Part shown: positions 33,394-44,528 of the stretch, piece after piece | Numbering within the stretch: position 1 is the first letter of the stretch | How the letters are laid out: each line of letters begins with the position of its first letter | Origin: Monosporascus cannonballus | Lineage: Eukaryota; Ascomycota; Sordariomycetes; Xylariales | Length of the DNA stretch: 64,000 nucleotides | Assembly: GCA_004154925.1 (NCBI GenBank) | Contig: QJNS01000281.1 | Span: 1 to 64,000, forward strand | Direction: 5' to 3' | Notes under the pieces: generated by a model | Database searches by the model: none | Told to the model about the DNA's origin: nothing | The model's input: only the letters and a program-made list of their open reading frames with translations | Position numbers and translations under genes: made by a program

Positions 33394-35927
33394 TTATGCT
33401 CTGTAATGGTTAAGTAGAGTGACGACGGTCTCGCGCCTATACTCTTTGGCCAACGATTGCGGCGTCCGGCCTTTATTATCTTTCGATTCGAAGTTGGCGC
33501 CTTTGTCGAATAGCAGCTGTACGACAACCTCGTGCCCATATTGTGTGGCCCATGATAGCGGCGCCTGGCCAAAAGCACCTCCCGATTTGAAATCGGCGCC
33601 TGTCTCGAGCAGCAGCTTTACAACGGCCTCGTGCCCATTTCTTGCGGCCCATAATAACAGCGTCTCGCCATAAATGTTGTCTGCCAATTTGAAATCGGCG
33701 CCTCTCTCGAGCAGCAATTTTACAACGGCCTCGTGCCCATTTTCTGCGGCCCATGATAACGGTGTCTTGCCACCTCCGTCTACTCTATTGACGTCTGCGT
33801 GTCCAACGTCAAGAAGAAGCTTGACGATGTTCGTATGACCGCTTTCGGCTGCCCAGAATAGTGGAGTCCGCTGATTGCCCTCCGATAGGTCCGAAGACGC
33901 CCCGCGATCCGTCAAAGGCTTCACGTATGACTTATAGCCAAGTTCCGCACAATATGAGATTGCCGTTCTATTAGATTCGTCTCGACTGTTTGGATTTGCT
34001 TTCATCTCCAGGATTGCGATCACAACTTCGCTCCAGTCATTCCGGACGGCCAGAGGAAGTGCTGGTTGTAAGTCTTCGGAACCAAAGTCGCCCGCCCGTC
34101 GTGGTAAAGCACAAGCTGTACAGTGCCTCCGTCCTATTGCGGGCTTGAATTGCTTGAACAAGCGAACTTTGAGGCTGGGCCGGGTTTTTATGCGCGGGAT
34201 GTTGGGCAATTCCCTGTGCAATTTCCTGGTACTGATCCAGAATTTCCTTGACCTCCCGGTTGCTCTGATCCGTGGTGCCATAGTTCTTGCTCATCCAGTT
34301 GACACCATTTATCCCAAATTCCTTTCTGGCATCGTTGGAATGCTGCGCAAGAGACCATCGATAAAGCTCTCCTGTCGCGCGCAGAGCTGCCGCGAAGTGG
34401 CTAGGGTACCGCTCTTCGCCGGGAGGTGAATAGAAATGCGCACATGCCCATCGCCACACGGTCTCTGCTCGCTCCCATTCTGACTTCTGACGGTAGTCGT
34501 CGGCCGCCCTAGTGAATGCTGACAACATGTCGTCTGGGTTTGGAGAAGGCAGTCGCTCTCGCAGTGCTGGTATGATACACAGCAGCTCGTCAGAATAAGA
34601 TCCTAAACCGCTTTCCACAAATGCATTTGCGAAAATGCTAACCGTTATGTTTTCCAGCCGTACCAGGCCAGCACTCTCAACGACGGTCGTCTTATCGATG
34701 GTCAGAAGAGTAATAAATGACGTCCTGCCAAACAACCTCAAACGACAGCCAATCCAGCTCGTGCCCCGAAACCATATCAGGTATGCACGCCAGCCTGTTG
34801 GCGTTCCTGCCAAGGCGTTGCACGCGGAGGAGGCCGCGCAGGATGCTCATGATGAGGGTGATGCCCAATTGCGCGAGAGATGCCCAAGCCTTCATTCCAC
34901 GGAGTCCGATGAATTGCATAATATATCCGATCAACACGGCAGAGACGGCGAAAAATGTATAGACTTCGAAGTTTTGGTTAAAGTCCTTCCTCGAAGGCGT
35001 CCAAACTCGGAGAGGGTCTTTTTCTGTGTCCTCGAAATATGCAAATGGATCAAAGGTTTGGTCGCTAATTAGCTGCGGGCCGGGTTGGAGCTAGAGAAGG
35101 CGTGGTCCACCTGCTATACCCTGATGCCTCGTCCGCTTGAAGCGCAATTCCTGGGTAGTTTGCCCTATGAGAGCCGCGCAGCTCCACATTCCGCCGCACA
35201 TCATGACCGTCCCCACGATGAACATGACCGGAGCGTAGTCTCTCGATGCTAATGACTCTGTCCCGTTAAGGCTCCAGTGGAGAATCCAAACGCCAGTCCC
35301 AGCCAGCACAAGGACGCCGGTTTGAAGGACGAATCCTATGGTAGCGGTTGTATAGAAGACCCAATCCGGTTGCTTGACGATGCCGACGTTGAGGGAGAGG
35401 TTCGGATTCGGAGCGAACGAGAGGTCTTTCACATGCTGGTCCCTTTGCCACCATGAATGGTCCGGCGTTTCTGTGTTCGGTTTGGCGAGATAATCTTGAA
35501 ACACGCGCAACGATCCGTTCCGTGGAAGGTAGACAAGCTCAAGGATCTTAGGCCTGCCGAGGACGCGAGTGATGCCGCCCCTATTAAACAGTTCACATAC
35601 GTCGCGGCTTGTAGATGTGCACAATTCGGCCTCGACTGCGCCATCACCCTCCTGAGGCCTGCCAATAAAGGCGCGGAGAGATGGGTGTCCGCAGACTCGA
35701 ATAGTGGAGACGATGGCGGTGATGATGCCAATCGGGGCCATGGTGAAGATGAAGTAGTCGAGGAAGGACGTGCTCTCACTTAGGTATTGCCGCGTCATCG
35801 ATTCGCCGAATAGAATAAGAAGTGGCGCGATATCTGTAGCCAGGTTATTGGAGAAATCGGACAGGTCGTCTTCGGCCTTGACGCCGACAAAAGCGACGGC
35901 GCAGAGGAAGAACCAATATTTCGCCAT
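33394..35927 (-). pseudogene. Membrane protein with C-terminal ankyrin repeats, broken by a stop and frameshifts
   Basis: The reading starts at ATG 35927 with a signal-like helix (MAKYWFFLCAVAFVGVKA), then SDFSNNLATDIAPLLILFGE, YFIFTMAPIGIITAIVSTIR and more membrane helices (TTATIGFVLQTGVLVLAGTG, APVMFIVGTVMMCGGMWSCA). The frame meets TAG at 35093-35091 and continues open beyond it in the same frame as LQPGPQLISDQTFDPFAYF, then FFAVSAVLIGYIMQFIGL. A frame change near 34725 leads to a helical part (RAADDYRQKSEWERAETVWR). Another near 34100 leads to at least four ankyrin repeats (KTPLSWAAENGHEAVVKLLL, LLWAARNGHEAVVKLLLETG). Intact relatives are a common Pezizomycotina family of unknown function with the same layout. 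In that family a Trp is usual at the TAG site, so a single G-to-A (TGG to TAG) would explain it; that is memory-based inference. No splice sites fit the breaks. Confidence 0.82.
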
Positions 35928-38900
35928 GGCCGCATGAGTTGATATAGTTGGGAAGGCTCGTTGGTGTTTTCATTAACCATGTTCACGGCCGTTAGGATGA
36001 TCGACTTCGTGACCAGAGGACGTCGACTCGCCGGGTCTGGCGAAAGTGGGGCAATTGGGACTCCCAACAAAACCCATCAGGGTCTGCGGCAACAGGAAGT
36101 CCTGGGCGAATTGCACAAACGAATCAAATTATCGACAGCTGCGCTGCGAAGGGTTCTCACCAAAAAAAGGGGGCGCAGTGGTGATTGACGACAGGGGAGT
36201 CCGGCGTCTGTGGCGGCAAATTAAACGCAACCAGACTGACCAGCCTGAACAGGTGTAGCCACACACCAGAACTCCGATTCTGGGAAGAGAGACTGGACCA
36301 AGGTTGCTGACAAAAAAATAATAGTGCCCAAAGTCACAACAAACCCACTGATATTATTAATTATTTTGTCTATCATCTTGCGGACGTCTCCGGATACATG
36401 GGTGGACCACCCACACTTTGAAGCACGCGGTTCAGGGATCCGTCAACTCGGGAGTGTCCTTGTTTTGCCGAGGACCCTTAGAGTTGGTGCGAACTCGCAC
36501 CGGGCCGTGCCGGCCTAGGACAGGAGGAATATGGAACCTACGTCATATGGTCGAATGACGGCATTCCAAGCCTCTTGAACGGTGAATGCCGGAACTGGCT
36601 AACGTTAGAAGTCCGCTAGGGTCACGCCAGCATCGGCGGCCGAGGCGGGTCTGGACTCTGGAGAACCATGTAGCTCTGGCAGTTTGGCAGGTGCTGGCTG
36701 AAGCGTTTATGCTGTCCGATACAGGCTCGGTGGAATAAACGTTCGCTAGAGACCGTAGGAAGAGCGTCGTCCGCGTCCGACTTGTGCCATACCTGAAGAT
36801 GGCGTAACGGCCTCCGCGGGCAGTCTTCCACCACTTTTGGCCTGTTTTCTCCAAGCGGCAGCTTGGGCGAGCACCCATCCATTTGGAAGAATAGATGAAA
36901 TCGCAATCGCGCGGGCGGCAAAGGGAAGCCAATGTCCCATTTTGTTGCGCGCGAGCTGATCGCGACATGGGAGCTCGGGGCAGGAGTTGCAGGTTGTCTT
37001 GGCTGCCAATGGAGCATAGCACCAAGATGTGATGGTGGGGCTGTCGCAAGTACATCCCAACCCGGACGCAAAGGATGAACATGGTCGGGGATCATCACGA
37101 GCCCTCGGGCCGCGTATCTCTCACTTCCGCGCTTATATATCCGGCACGCGTAGGTACCGTTCCAGACGCAAAGGAGCGATGTCCGTATCGCTGTCGAGGA
37201 TGCTGCTTTCTGATTCCTTCATTTGGGTCGCGCGCGGAACACGCACTCTGGCCAATCAAAATTCCTGCTGATTGGGAACGACTTTTGTTCCTGAGAGGTT
37301 CCACGTATCTGCTGCTCGACCAGCGATATCAACATTCCTTGATAAATACACCAGGCTTTCACCCTCGATCCACATCCCAGATGTTTCATTTCTTTTAAGT
37401 TACGGTTGTATTGTATTCCGGCCGAGAGCAAAATTGTCGCACTTAAGTTAAAATATATTAGGCGCCGTCCGCGTCCGCATTTGAAACCAATCCAATGCTA
37501 TGCAATTACGGGAAAGCAAGACTTGCTTTTCCGAGCATTTTTAGCTACCGACCTGATTGCCTGAATAAGAGGGACGCCTCACCTCTATCCATTTTTAACA
37601 TAACTCCATTTTTAAGATCCAGCGGTATTTAGGACCCCATGAGCTATGGTGGCATTTGTTAAGCGTATCTATCATGGAATGTACTAGAATGGAGTAACGG
37701 ATAAATGAAGGGGCCTAATCGGTGGATCGCAGTATAGGTAATAGATAAGGTGACCGTTAACGCCTGCTTTTCTTTAATTATCCTGGGAAAAAGCCCCTTC
37801 TATACACATATAGCCCCTCGAGGCAAGTCACTGGGGATCAGAAAGGGGTTGCCATAAGCTTCTGGCACTGCCTAACGGGCCGCCTGGGGATGCCGGATGA
37901 GTTGCTTTGGTCAGAATAATGGAAGCCACAGGTAAATAACTAAATGGGGCTACCAACGTACTTAGTAATTCTACAAAGACTATTTATCTTAGGTAGGGGA
38001 CGCCGAACGCCGTTGGGGAGACGGAGCGAGTATAGTCCAGGGTGCTTTCCCGCACCCAAAATTGTAGCTGAAATATAAAAGAGTTTTCCGACATGGTTAC
38101 GGCTTAATGTCGCGAGGGCAGCTAAGGGACACGACAGAAGGCAAGATAGGATGCATTGGTAGCGACGGTATATTCGGACGTCAAACTACACGACGCCAGG
38201 AGCAACTGTGAGATTCTTGGTGTGTAGTATAAAAGGGGGGTCTCCGAAGAACAATCGATTACCAAGATATCCAGCCTCGCTCTGTTCCTTTCTGCCAGGG
38301 CTCATTCGTCTCGTTTTCCGTCTTCAGGAGTGACGTCTTCAAAGGTCTCATGCCGACTAGGTCCGGACATTGGAGATTCGCGTCGTCCCGTTCAATTGCG
38401 TCCCAAGCCAGGTACGTTAGAGCGAGGGTCTCATCCTCGCCCGAATCTTGGGTCAGGGCGACATACTGTCCTGGCTGATCGGGTCGAAAAGGACACGGGG
38501 CATTACTCGACTACCCGCGCGCTAATCTTGGTCTAGGCGGATGTAGAGAAGGCTATGGTAATACTGGATCCTTGGATGATCCACGTAGCTCGGTACGATA
38601 CCGGTAAACGTTGAACTCGGGCTTCCTCTGTCATTGTCCGTCTCGGCCGGGCTCTCGAGGGGTTGGATCTGGCGCCTGTAATCCCCTGGCCAGGAGTTCT
38701 CGGCACGATAAATGCGCGATCCACCCACCAATCTCAGCACCATCAGCTGAAGGATTGAAGAACAACTATAAACGAATTGGACAATGACTGGAAAGAGGGG
38801 TATTGCGCATGATGGCATGGAACAGTGCCTCGGAATTGACGGTGTCGGGCGAAGCGTCGGGGTGAGTGAAGTAAATGGTAATGCCTTAAAGGGGTGGCAG

Positions 38901-39319
38901 CGGACAGGCCTCTCTTCCTTGGAAGACGATGCACGCCGCTCTACCAGTGTGGACCGTAAACGGCAAGACGTGTGTCTTTAATTGCCGGCCTAAGCTACCT
39001 TGATCTGGTGCTATTGCCCCAAGTCTACTCCCGCGGATGGCCATGGTAAGCAGATGCGATTAAGAGGCACCCGAGATATACCTGTCTCAGGTCCTTAGAA
39101 CCAGGGAAGCATCGCGGCTTGATTTTTCTCTGACTTTATGTCCGAAATATGAGTGTGACAAGACGCCTAAGGAGAGTGCTAAGTAAAGGTTTCACAGTCT
39201 GTAGTGCCGGAGCTGCTCCACACTCAAGTTCGACTGTCGTATCCTTCAACGGGTGTGTATACGACCTTTACCTTCTAGAGACTTCTTAAACAGAGCCCTG
39301 TGTGTGCACTGAATGAACC
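35928..39319. other. Long intergenic stretch, no supported gene
   Basis: Between 36543 and 37098 all three minus-strand frames are open for 100-179 codons, which points to composition rather than one gene, and no motif is seen in any of them. 37.4-38.3 kb is AT-richer without open frames. 38.5-38.8 kb has a 98-codon minus-strand frame with no recognised domain. No tRNA, transposon end or tandem repeat was found. Confidence 0.4.
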
Positions 39320-39544
39320 TCATACAGAAGCCCTTGGCTTCTGTGCCCCGTACAGTCTAGACAGCCCGGGATGATAAGTACATACATCCTCTCGGAGACG
39401 ATAGACCTTCCATTGACAAGCACCGGCATCATCTTCCGCGGAGAATACGATATCACGAACCGGTATACTAGGAGTCTGGTGAGATAGAGCCTGAGTTAAA
39501 AAGAAAAGTGAGCCAAAGAAAGGCAGCAATAAGTCAGTAGACAT
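39320..39544 (-). CDS. Small secreted protein candidate, 74 aa
   Basis: ATG 39544 begins MSTDLLLPFFGSLFFLTQAL, a strong signal peptide with a likely cut after ALS. The mature part is about 53 residues (TPSIPVRDIVFSAEDDAG, then CQWKVYRLREDVCTY) with two cysteines that could form one disulphide. No known domain is seen. It fits the loose definition of an effector-like small secreted protein. Nothing nearby confirms that role, and a further exon beyond the stop cannot be excluded. Confidence 0.45.
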   Translation of the reverse strand: MSTDLLLPFFGSLFFLTQALSHQTPSIPVRDIVFSAEDDAGACQWKVYRLREDVCTYHPGLSRLYGAQKPRASV

Positions 39545-39923
39545 ATCCGTACCGTATATTCGTTTTGACTTTAATAAATAGGTGGTACCTAGGTAGGTAT
39601 GTAGATCAGCTGTATAAAGCTTGAACCAACTTCACCAGCCGACAACATGGGCGCTAGGCTACTTAGGTGCTAGCCTGCCTTGCACTCCAGTTACTTACGG
39701 TTTGCGACGTTTAACCCTCAATCAACGCCGACGTCAACCTCCCATAATTGAATAGGAGTTGTTTTGCATCGCCATAATCAATAAACCGCAACAGAACAAT
39801 CAACAACGACTCAACGACCGCAACCTTGGCATCGCAGCGTCCGACCGAGATATTTTCTGCATCTTGCTTGAAACGCGTAGATTCCGCTGTCGCAGCCCCC
39901 CGCAGGCAAACAACACCGCCAAC

Positions 39924-40410
39924 ATGAAGCCCGTCGTGAGTGCTATGCAGGCATGGTCTTGGTGAGTGAGTCCCGTTCTCGGCATCACGAGTTATCTTAC
40001 CGGGGACGACGAGCTTCCTCCGTGAGAAAGGAATGAAATCTATGACTGACCATCCTCGTTCAATTCCAGCGTCGTCATCTCCGCATTCGCAATCGTCATC
40101 CTCTCGATCCTCGGCGGGCTCTTCCGGAGCAATCACCATGAGATGGTCGGCGGCACCGACGACCCCGAAGACGGTTCGGCCGTGGCCGGGACGATATTCA
40201 CCGCTGTGTTTGTCTATGCTGTACGTCCAAACCTCCCCTCGAAATCCCCGGTCCCGTTTCCGTACCCTCGCGGCATTGATTTCCCGTGTGATTACCTGGC
40301 GCTGATGGAGGCGTAACTGACCCCTGGCTCTCTAGGCATTCCTCGTTTTCTGCGGTCTCCAGGGGATGCTGCATCTGCGCGAGAACCGAAGGGGCGCCAT
40401 CGCGTTGTGA
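39924..40410 (+). CDS. V-type proton ATPase subunit f (yeast YPR170W-B / RNASEK-like), 87 aa
   Basis: Exons 39924-39961, 40070-40220 and 40336-40410 join in phase. The introns of 108 and 115 nt each have an ACTGAC/AACTGAC branch site. The protein reads MKPVVSAMQAWSCVVISAFA, then VILSILGGLFRSNHHEMVGG, DDPEDGSAVAGTIFTAVFVY and AAFLVFCGLQGMLHL, ending RRGAIAL. It has two membrane helices around a conserved polar loop with (N)H-x-x-(F/M)VG and DPEDG. This layout matches yeast YPR170W-B, which was assigned as subunit f of the V-ATPase Vo sector, and is related to metazoan RNASEK. The product should sit in vacuolar and endosomal membranes within Vo. The small exons make the gene easy to miss. It appears intact and is a housekeeping anchor in this otherwise accessory region. 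Confidence 0.88.
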
Positions 40411-42921
40411 ACGACGAGTATGGAGCGGAAGTATTGATAGATATTTCGGACGGCATACGGCGTTATGGATGGCCTTTTCCTTTCCCATTTTTTGGGCGGT
40501 CGATTGTCGACCGGGCGATAACCTTTCGGAACGGATAATCACGCAGATTTCAGTCCCCGGACTGATACGGCGCGTAGGCACGACTTTCCAGGGCTGTTGT
40601 CGAATAGATTATGGGGGCGATGCTTCTGGGTGACGTTTCTTGCGGGTGACCGCGGTACGGATAGGGGGCTGGCAAGACACCGGTGACCCGACATTTCCGG
40701 AGGTCCGTCGTATCAACACTAGGCTTGGGAAGAGAAGTAGACTTCAGCTCAAGAGTTTAAGAGGCGTATAGATGTATGGCAGATAGTCTAATTGCTACTC
40801 CTAGTCTTCGGCTACTTAGATCTCGCTACGCCTCTTCTATTCCGAGAGTGCCTCTCCTATTCGGGGAGACTTCAATGACCACCCTATTTGGATGGCATAT
40901 CTACGTTGTCAATAAAGTAGGGCCGCATGCTAGTCAGATGATCACTCATCCTCTATAACTCGCGGTCCTCCCCTTGTCCAAGGCACATTGACTGGGGCTT
41001 ACGAAGATGCAACTGCAAACCCTCCCTAATCGAGGGATATGCATAAGGAAAATTGATCCGCTTACGCAAACCAACGCGTCTGAGCTGTCATCGACACACC
41101 CTCATCCCTTCCATACCTAGAGCTGCGCCTCGCCATGCGTATGTCTGGCGACCGAGCAAATTGGCGGCGGTCAGCTTCACATTCCACCAGACGCCCACCT
41201 ACCGAGTTCGCGGTATATCTCCTATATAAATGACATTCATCTTGTCGTCCTCCTACCTATACTACAGCACCATCCCGCCATATCAATCGAGCGTCTCCGA
41301 TGCCCGAGTAATTCGACACTTCGGCCCCCTTACTCCTAGACTACTCACTTGCCTCGACGGCCCCACCACACATAGGTGGCCATCACTCACTCGCGACTTA
41401 ACCGCCCCCGTAGACTCACTCCAAAGATGTGCTTCGGCGTGCGTGTCTGCCTACTGCCGTCCTCTGGGGGACGCAAACCTATCTATCTATTTATTCACTT
41501 GCTGGCACACAGTGATTGAACGAAGAGCCGAGCAGAGCCATTATCCCGAGCGGTCCTTGCACGACAGCAACGACCCCGCCGCGCACCACAGGCTCAGGCG
41601 GCAGCACGGGCAGGCATACGGATCCGGTGGTGCCGCCAGCGGAGATGGAGGTGGCGGTGGCCTGCGCGTAAGATGGCGCCGCCTGGGCGGCGGCTGCGGG
41701 TCTGCTGGTGGCGCGGACAGGGCGTTGTTGGGCCTCCCGCTGGGACTGTAGTCGGGGGGGTAATGGGGTTTCTAGCGATTGGACACGGGGCGGGACTCAT
41801 GGCACTTCTCAGTTACATCTCCATCCCTGACGTGTTCTCTGAAGCGAGGAGGGGAATAATGTTTTATCTATGATCGGTATGGAAGGGGTCTTTAACGTGC
41901 CCTCACGACACTGTTGCCCCCGCCTCCCCCTTTTTTCTTGCCGACAATGTGGCTGGTATTGTGCCCCCGCCACATATTTTGTATGTAACGCCATAGGACC
42001 ACTTATTATGGCCATAATGGCAATCCACGATAGCTTCAATGGAATGGATGGTCATGAAACCGAAGGCCAAATGGATGGATTGGGCTTGGCGTTTGTGCAA
42101 CGGATTAAGCAGCCCGTAAACTTCAGGTGAGTTGTTTCGATCCCTGATCGTAGCTCTTTATTCTATTTGATTCACTCGCACGATACTCCGTCCGATTCAC
42201 TCACTCTTTACTCTACCTGATTCACTCATTCACTGATCCGTGGCTAACGGCAGTTTGTGCCGAATGACCTTGGAGTGAGTGGTTTGTAATGGGTAGCCAC
42301 GGCAAGCAAATCACCGTTCATCGAAAGACGTAATACTACGTAGTTTATTCCAAACGAGGCAAGGCAATAGGACAGGGGGGCGTCTGATGGGTAAATTTGT
42401 TTGCTCCCTCCTGCATACTTATTTGGTTCACTCGCTCTCTACTCTCTTCTTTCATTCACTCTATTCTCTCCTATTCACTCGTTCTCTGATCCATGGTCAA
42501 TGGTGATAGGCGCCGAATGACTTAGAAGTGAATGGTCTTCCCTCCGCCATATATGGATCTAGTGTTCTCACTCTCTATTTATACAAGGTCCATCTATCGT
42601 TAGTAGTATTCGTACGGCCACACTCCATCGACGACCACCTCTACTCCTTTGTTTCCTATCGCAGCACGCTTATTATCACTCTGGTATTCCGCTGACCACC
42701 CGCGCCAACCTTGCCGAAACTTTATCCTAGCCTTTGATCCTAGAATCCATCTCGGATAGGATCTCATCATCAGACATCAGCGGTCCTCTCTCTATCCTCC
42801 ATTGAGGTCGAGAGGCTTTGATTGCTCTATTCATTATTCCCACACGTCCAGTGTGAATTTCTTGAGTACCATTTCCGTTTAGGACGTGATAGCTCTGTTG
42901 TCCACCCTACGTACGTGTCCC
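40411..42921. other. Intergenic region with a diverged pyrimidine-rich duplication
   Basis: A plus-strand frame at 41230-41751 (173 codons) and an overlapping minus-strand frame at 41594-41800 are GC-biased without motifs. A tandem segment rich in TTCACTC lies at 42.13-42.54 kb (listed separately). A frame at 41870-42130 ends at a GTGAGT, but I cannot connect it to an exon. Confidence 0.35.
42130..42540. repeat. Imperfect tandem duplication rich in TTCACTC words
   Basis: Two related stretches, about 42150-42285 and 42410-42540, share the same order of landmarks: repeated (A/T)TTCACTC words, then CTGATCCRTGG, then GCCGAATGAC, then a GTGA(G/A)TGGT end. They differ by many substitutions, so the duplication is old. 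It is pyrimidine-rich on the plus strand and non-coding as far as I can see. Confidence 0.6.
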
Positions 42922-43313
42922 ATGATATTGAACTCCGTTAGCCCGTCCAACAACCTTGACCACTCAGTTAACCCCTCTAGCAATCTTGACAACTCCCTGA
43001 ACTCCTTCGACGATATCGGCAGCTCTATTACCCCTTCCAAGAGGTTCACAACCCCGGTTGAAGAGTTTGCCAACACTATTGTTTCTCCAAATCCCAGCTC
43101 TGAAAAGATCACAGCTCCTTTGCAGTCGCTTAAGACTCTAGAGGGAGTCCGTCATACCAAGAGCAGTAGGTTTTTCGGCGGGAAAAGGAAGGTGAGTGCA
43201 ACCTTGTTTTCCCTCCATTTGAACACACCGCTAACACCACGTTCTTTCAGAAAGTTGATGTGAGGGCTGATTTAATCACCACTCACCGGTCTACTCAGTT
43301 GACTGTTTGGTAG
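42922..43313 (+). CDS. Short spliced gene, Ser/Asn-rich, unrecognised, 110 aa
   Basis: Exons 42922-43191 and 43251-43313 join in phase over a 59-nt intron with GTGAGT, branch CGCTAACA and TTTCAG, a full set of fungal splice signals. This is the main reason to believe the gene. The protein opens MILNSVSPSNNLDHSVNPSS with a short internal repeat (SNNLDHSVNPSSNLDNS), followed by SITPSKRFTTPVEEFANTIV and a basic SRFFGGKRKK end. No domain is recognised, and no signal peptide or membrane span is seen. The minus strand is also open across exon 1 with a Leu-rich repeat-like reading, so strand is not fully secure. Confidence 0.35.
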
Positions 43314-43544
43314 GTTAAGTCTTTGCTTAAGATTTCGACAATAATTCTAATTAATGTTTCAAGAGAGGCCTGTGTCCTGAATCCAGATTGTTCTTTGATT
43401 ACAATATCCTCTGTCGACTTATACAAATCTTGGGTGACGTTGGTTCCGGATTTCAATTGGGTTAGTCGCTGGTCCACTTTCCAGCTTCGGAAACTAATAG
43501 ATGAGCCAACAGCTCAACTGTTACAGTATTAAAGCTAGTACACC

Positions 43545-44528
43545 ATGAGCGCCGAAGGGCCAACCAGTCCAGATCGAGCGTCTAGCGGCCATACGGTTTC
43601 TGGTTCCAGTAGTGGAATGGGAGCCAGCCCCGAAGAGCGGAGTACTTATCCCGACGGCAGCAGCTTGGGGGCCAAGGACGGCGGCAGCCCTGATCCCCAT
43701 GCGCGGCCTGTTGGTGATAACCGAGCTCCGGGCCAGGGCAATGCTATCCCCCGCGGCGATGACGAAGCCGAGCCAATGGACGTTGACACGCTCACCGCGG
43801 CGAACAAGCCGGCTCCCGTCTCGAAACGCGTCTCCACGCTTCTGGCCTCTCAACATAGGTATTTCGGAAAGACATGGGAGAAGAACGAGACATGCGACAT
43901 ATGCAATAGGAAAAGCGCCTTTGTCAAGCAGATATGTCTGGAGTGCGACCTAATAATTTGCAAGTCTTGTCATGATCGAGGCCGTTATGACAAGAGACAC
44001 AACCTTTCCGGCCTCATCCTCGACTGGGAGGATCCTCCGCCCTCGGAAGTTCGACGAGGCCGCAAGTCCTACAGATGTATAAGGAACAGAAGACGGGAAC
44101 GGCGAAACCTGGGACTGGTGCGACATCTGGCCCCGCATCACTTCGATGATCTTCTAGCTGCTGCAGAAGCAGTAGCAGTAGATGGCAGCAGTGCTGGAAA
44201 CATTAGTCACGATCAGAGCGTCATTGGAGGTAAGGGTTGTCCGTTCAAATGTATCATGTTATGACTCTTCCTGACATGTTGCGAAACAGACTCTGGTCAA
44301 GCTCGCGCCGTCCGCCAAGGCCGCACCGCTCTCCCTAGCGCACGGCCTCGGCCAACAACGTCATCGTCTGGTGGGGCGGTCCTCCCGGTGCCTCCTCGGC
44401 CAGTGCGCGGCGGGAAGGGGCGGCTTTCCGATGCACTCGAAATGCTGCAAGGGGCTGCTATCCTCGAGTCGCTTTGCCAGGGGGATTCCGCGAGAGAGCG
44501 TTCAATCGCCGGGTTGATGGCTCAGTAA
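43545..44528 (+). CDS. Zinc-binding (B-box/ZZ-like) protein, 307 aa
   Basis: Exons 43545-44229 and 44290-44528 join in phase over a 60-nt intron (GTAAGG, branch CTGACA, CAG). The first 100 residues are disordered and Ser/Pro/Gly-rich with an acidic patch (DDEAEPMDVDTL). Residues about 105-160 form a compact Cys/His module, NETCDICNRKSAFVKQICLE followed by CDLIICKSCHDRGRYDKRHN, with C-X2-C, C-X2-C, C-X2-C-H and a later His. This spacing suits two zinc ions in a B-box, ZZ or FYVE-like fold; I cannot choose among them. A basic stretch follows (RRGRKSYRCIRNRRRERRN), possibly a nuclear signal, and the last 80 residues are Arg/Pro-rich with a helical end (LSDALEMLQGAAILESLCQG). A role in protein interaction or chromatin is plausible but not shown. 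Confidence 0.75.

Noticed and set aside
36543..37098. Three long overlapping minus-strand open frames (104-179 codons)
   Set aside because: All three frames are open together, none has a domain or splice signals, and the strings look like GC-skewed non-coding sequence.
41230..41873. Gly/Arg-rich frames on both strands as a gene
   Set aside because: Composition alone keeps them open; there is no conserved motif or splice signal.
42879..43112. Minus-strand Leu-rich repeat-like reading (LSRLLEGLTEW, then SRLLDGLTEF)
   Set aside because: It is the complement of a short DNA repeat in the plus-strand gene, which has a full intron; the minus frame has no splice or domain support.
43295..43477. Minus-strand frame with IKEQSGFRTQASLETLIRII as a LINE reverse transcriptase piece
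   Set aside because: One short RT-like phrase without the active-site block or flanking element structure is not enough.
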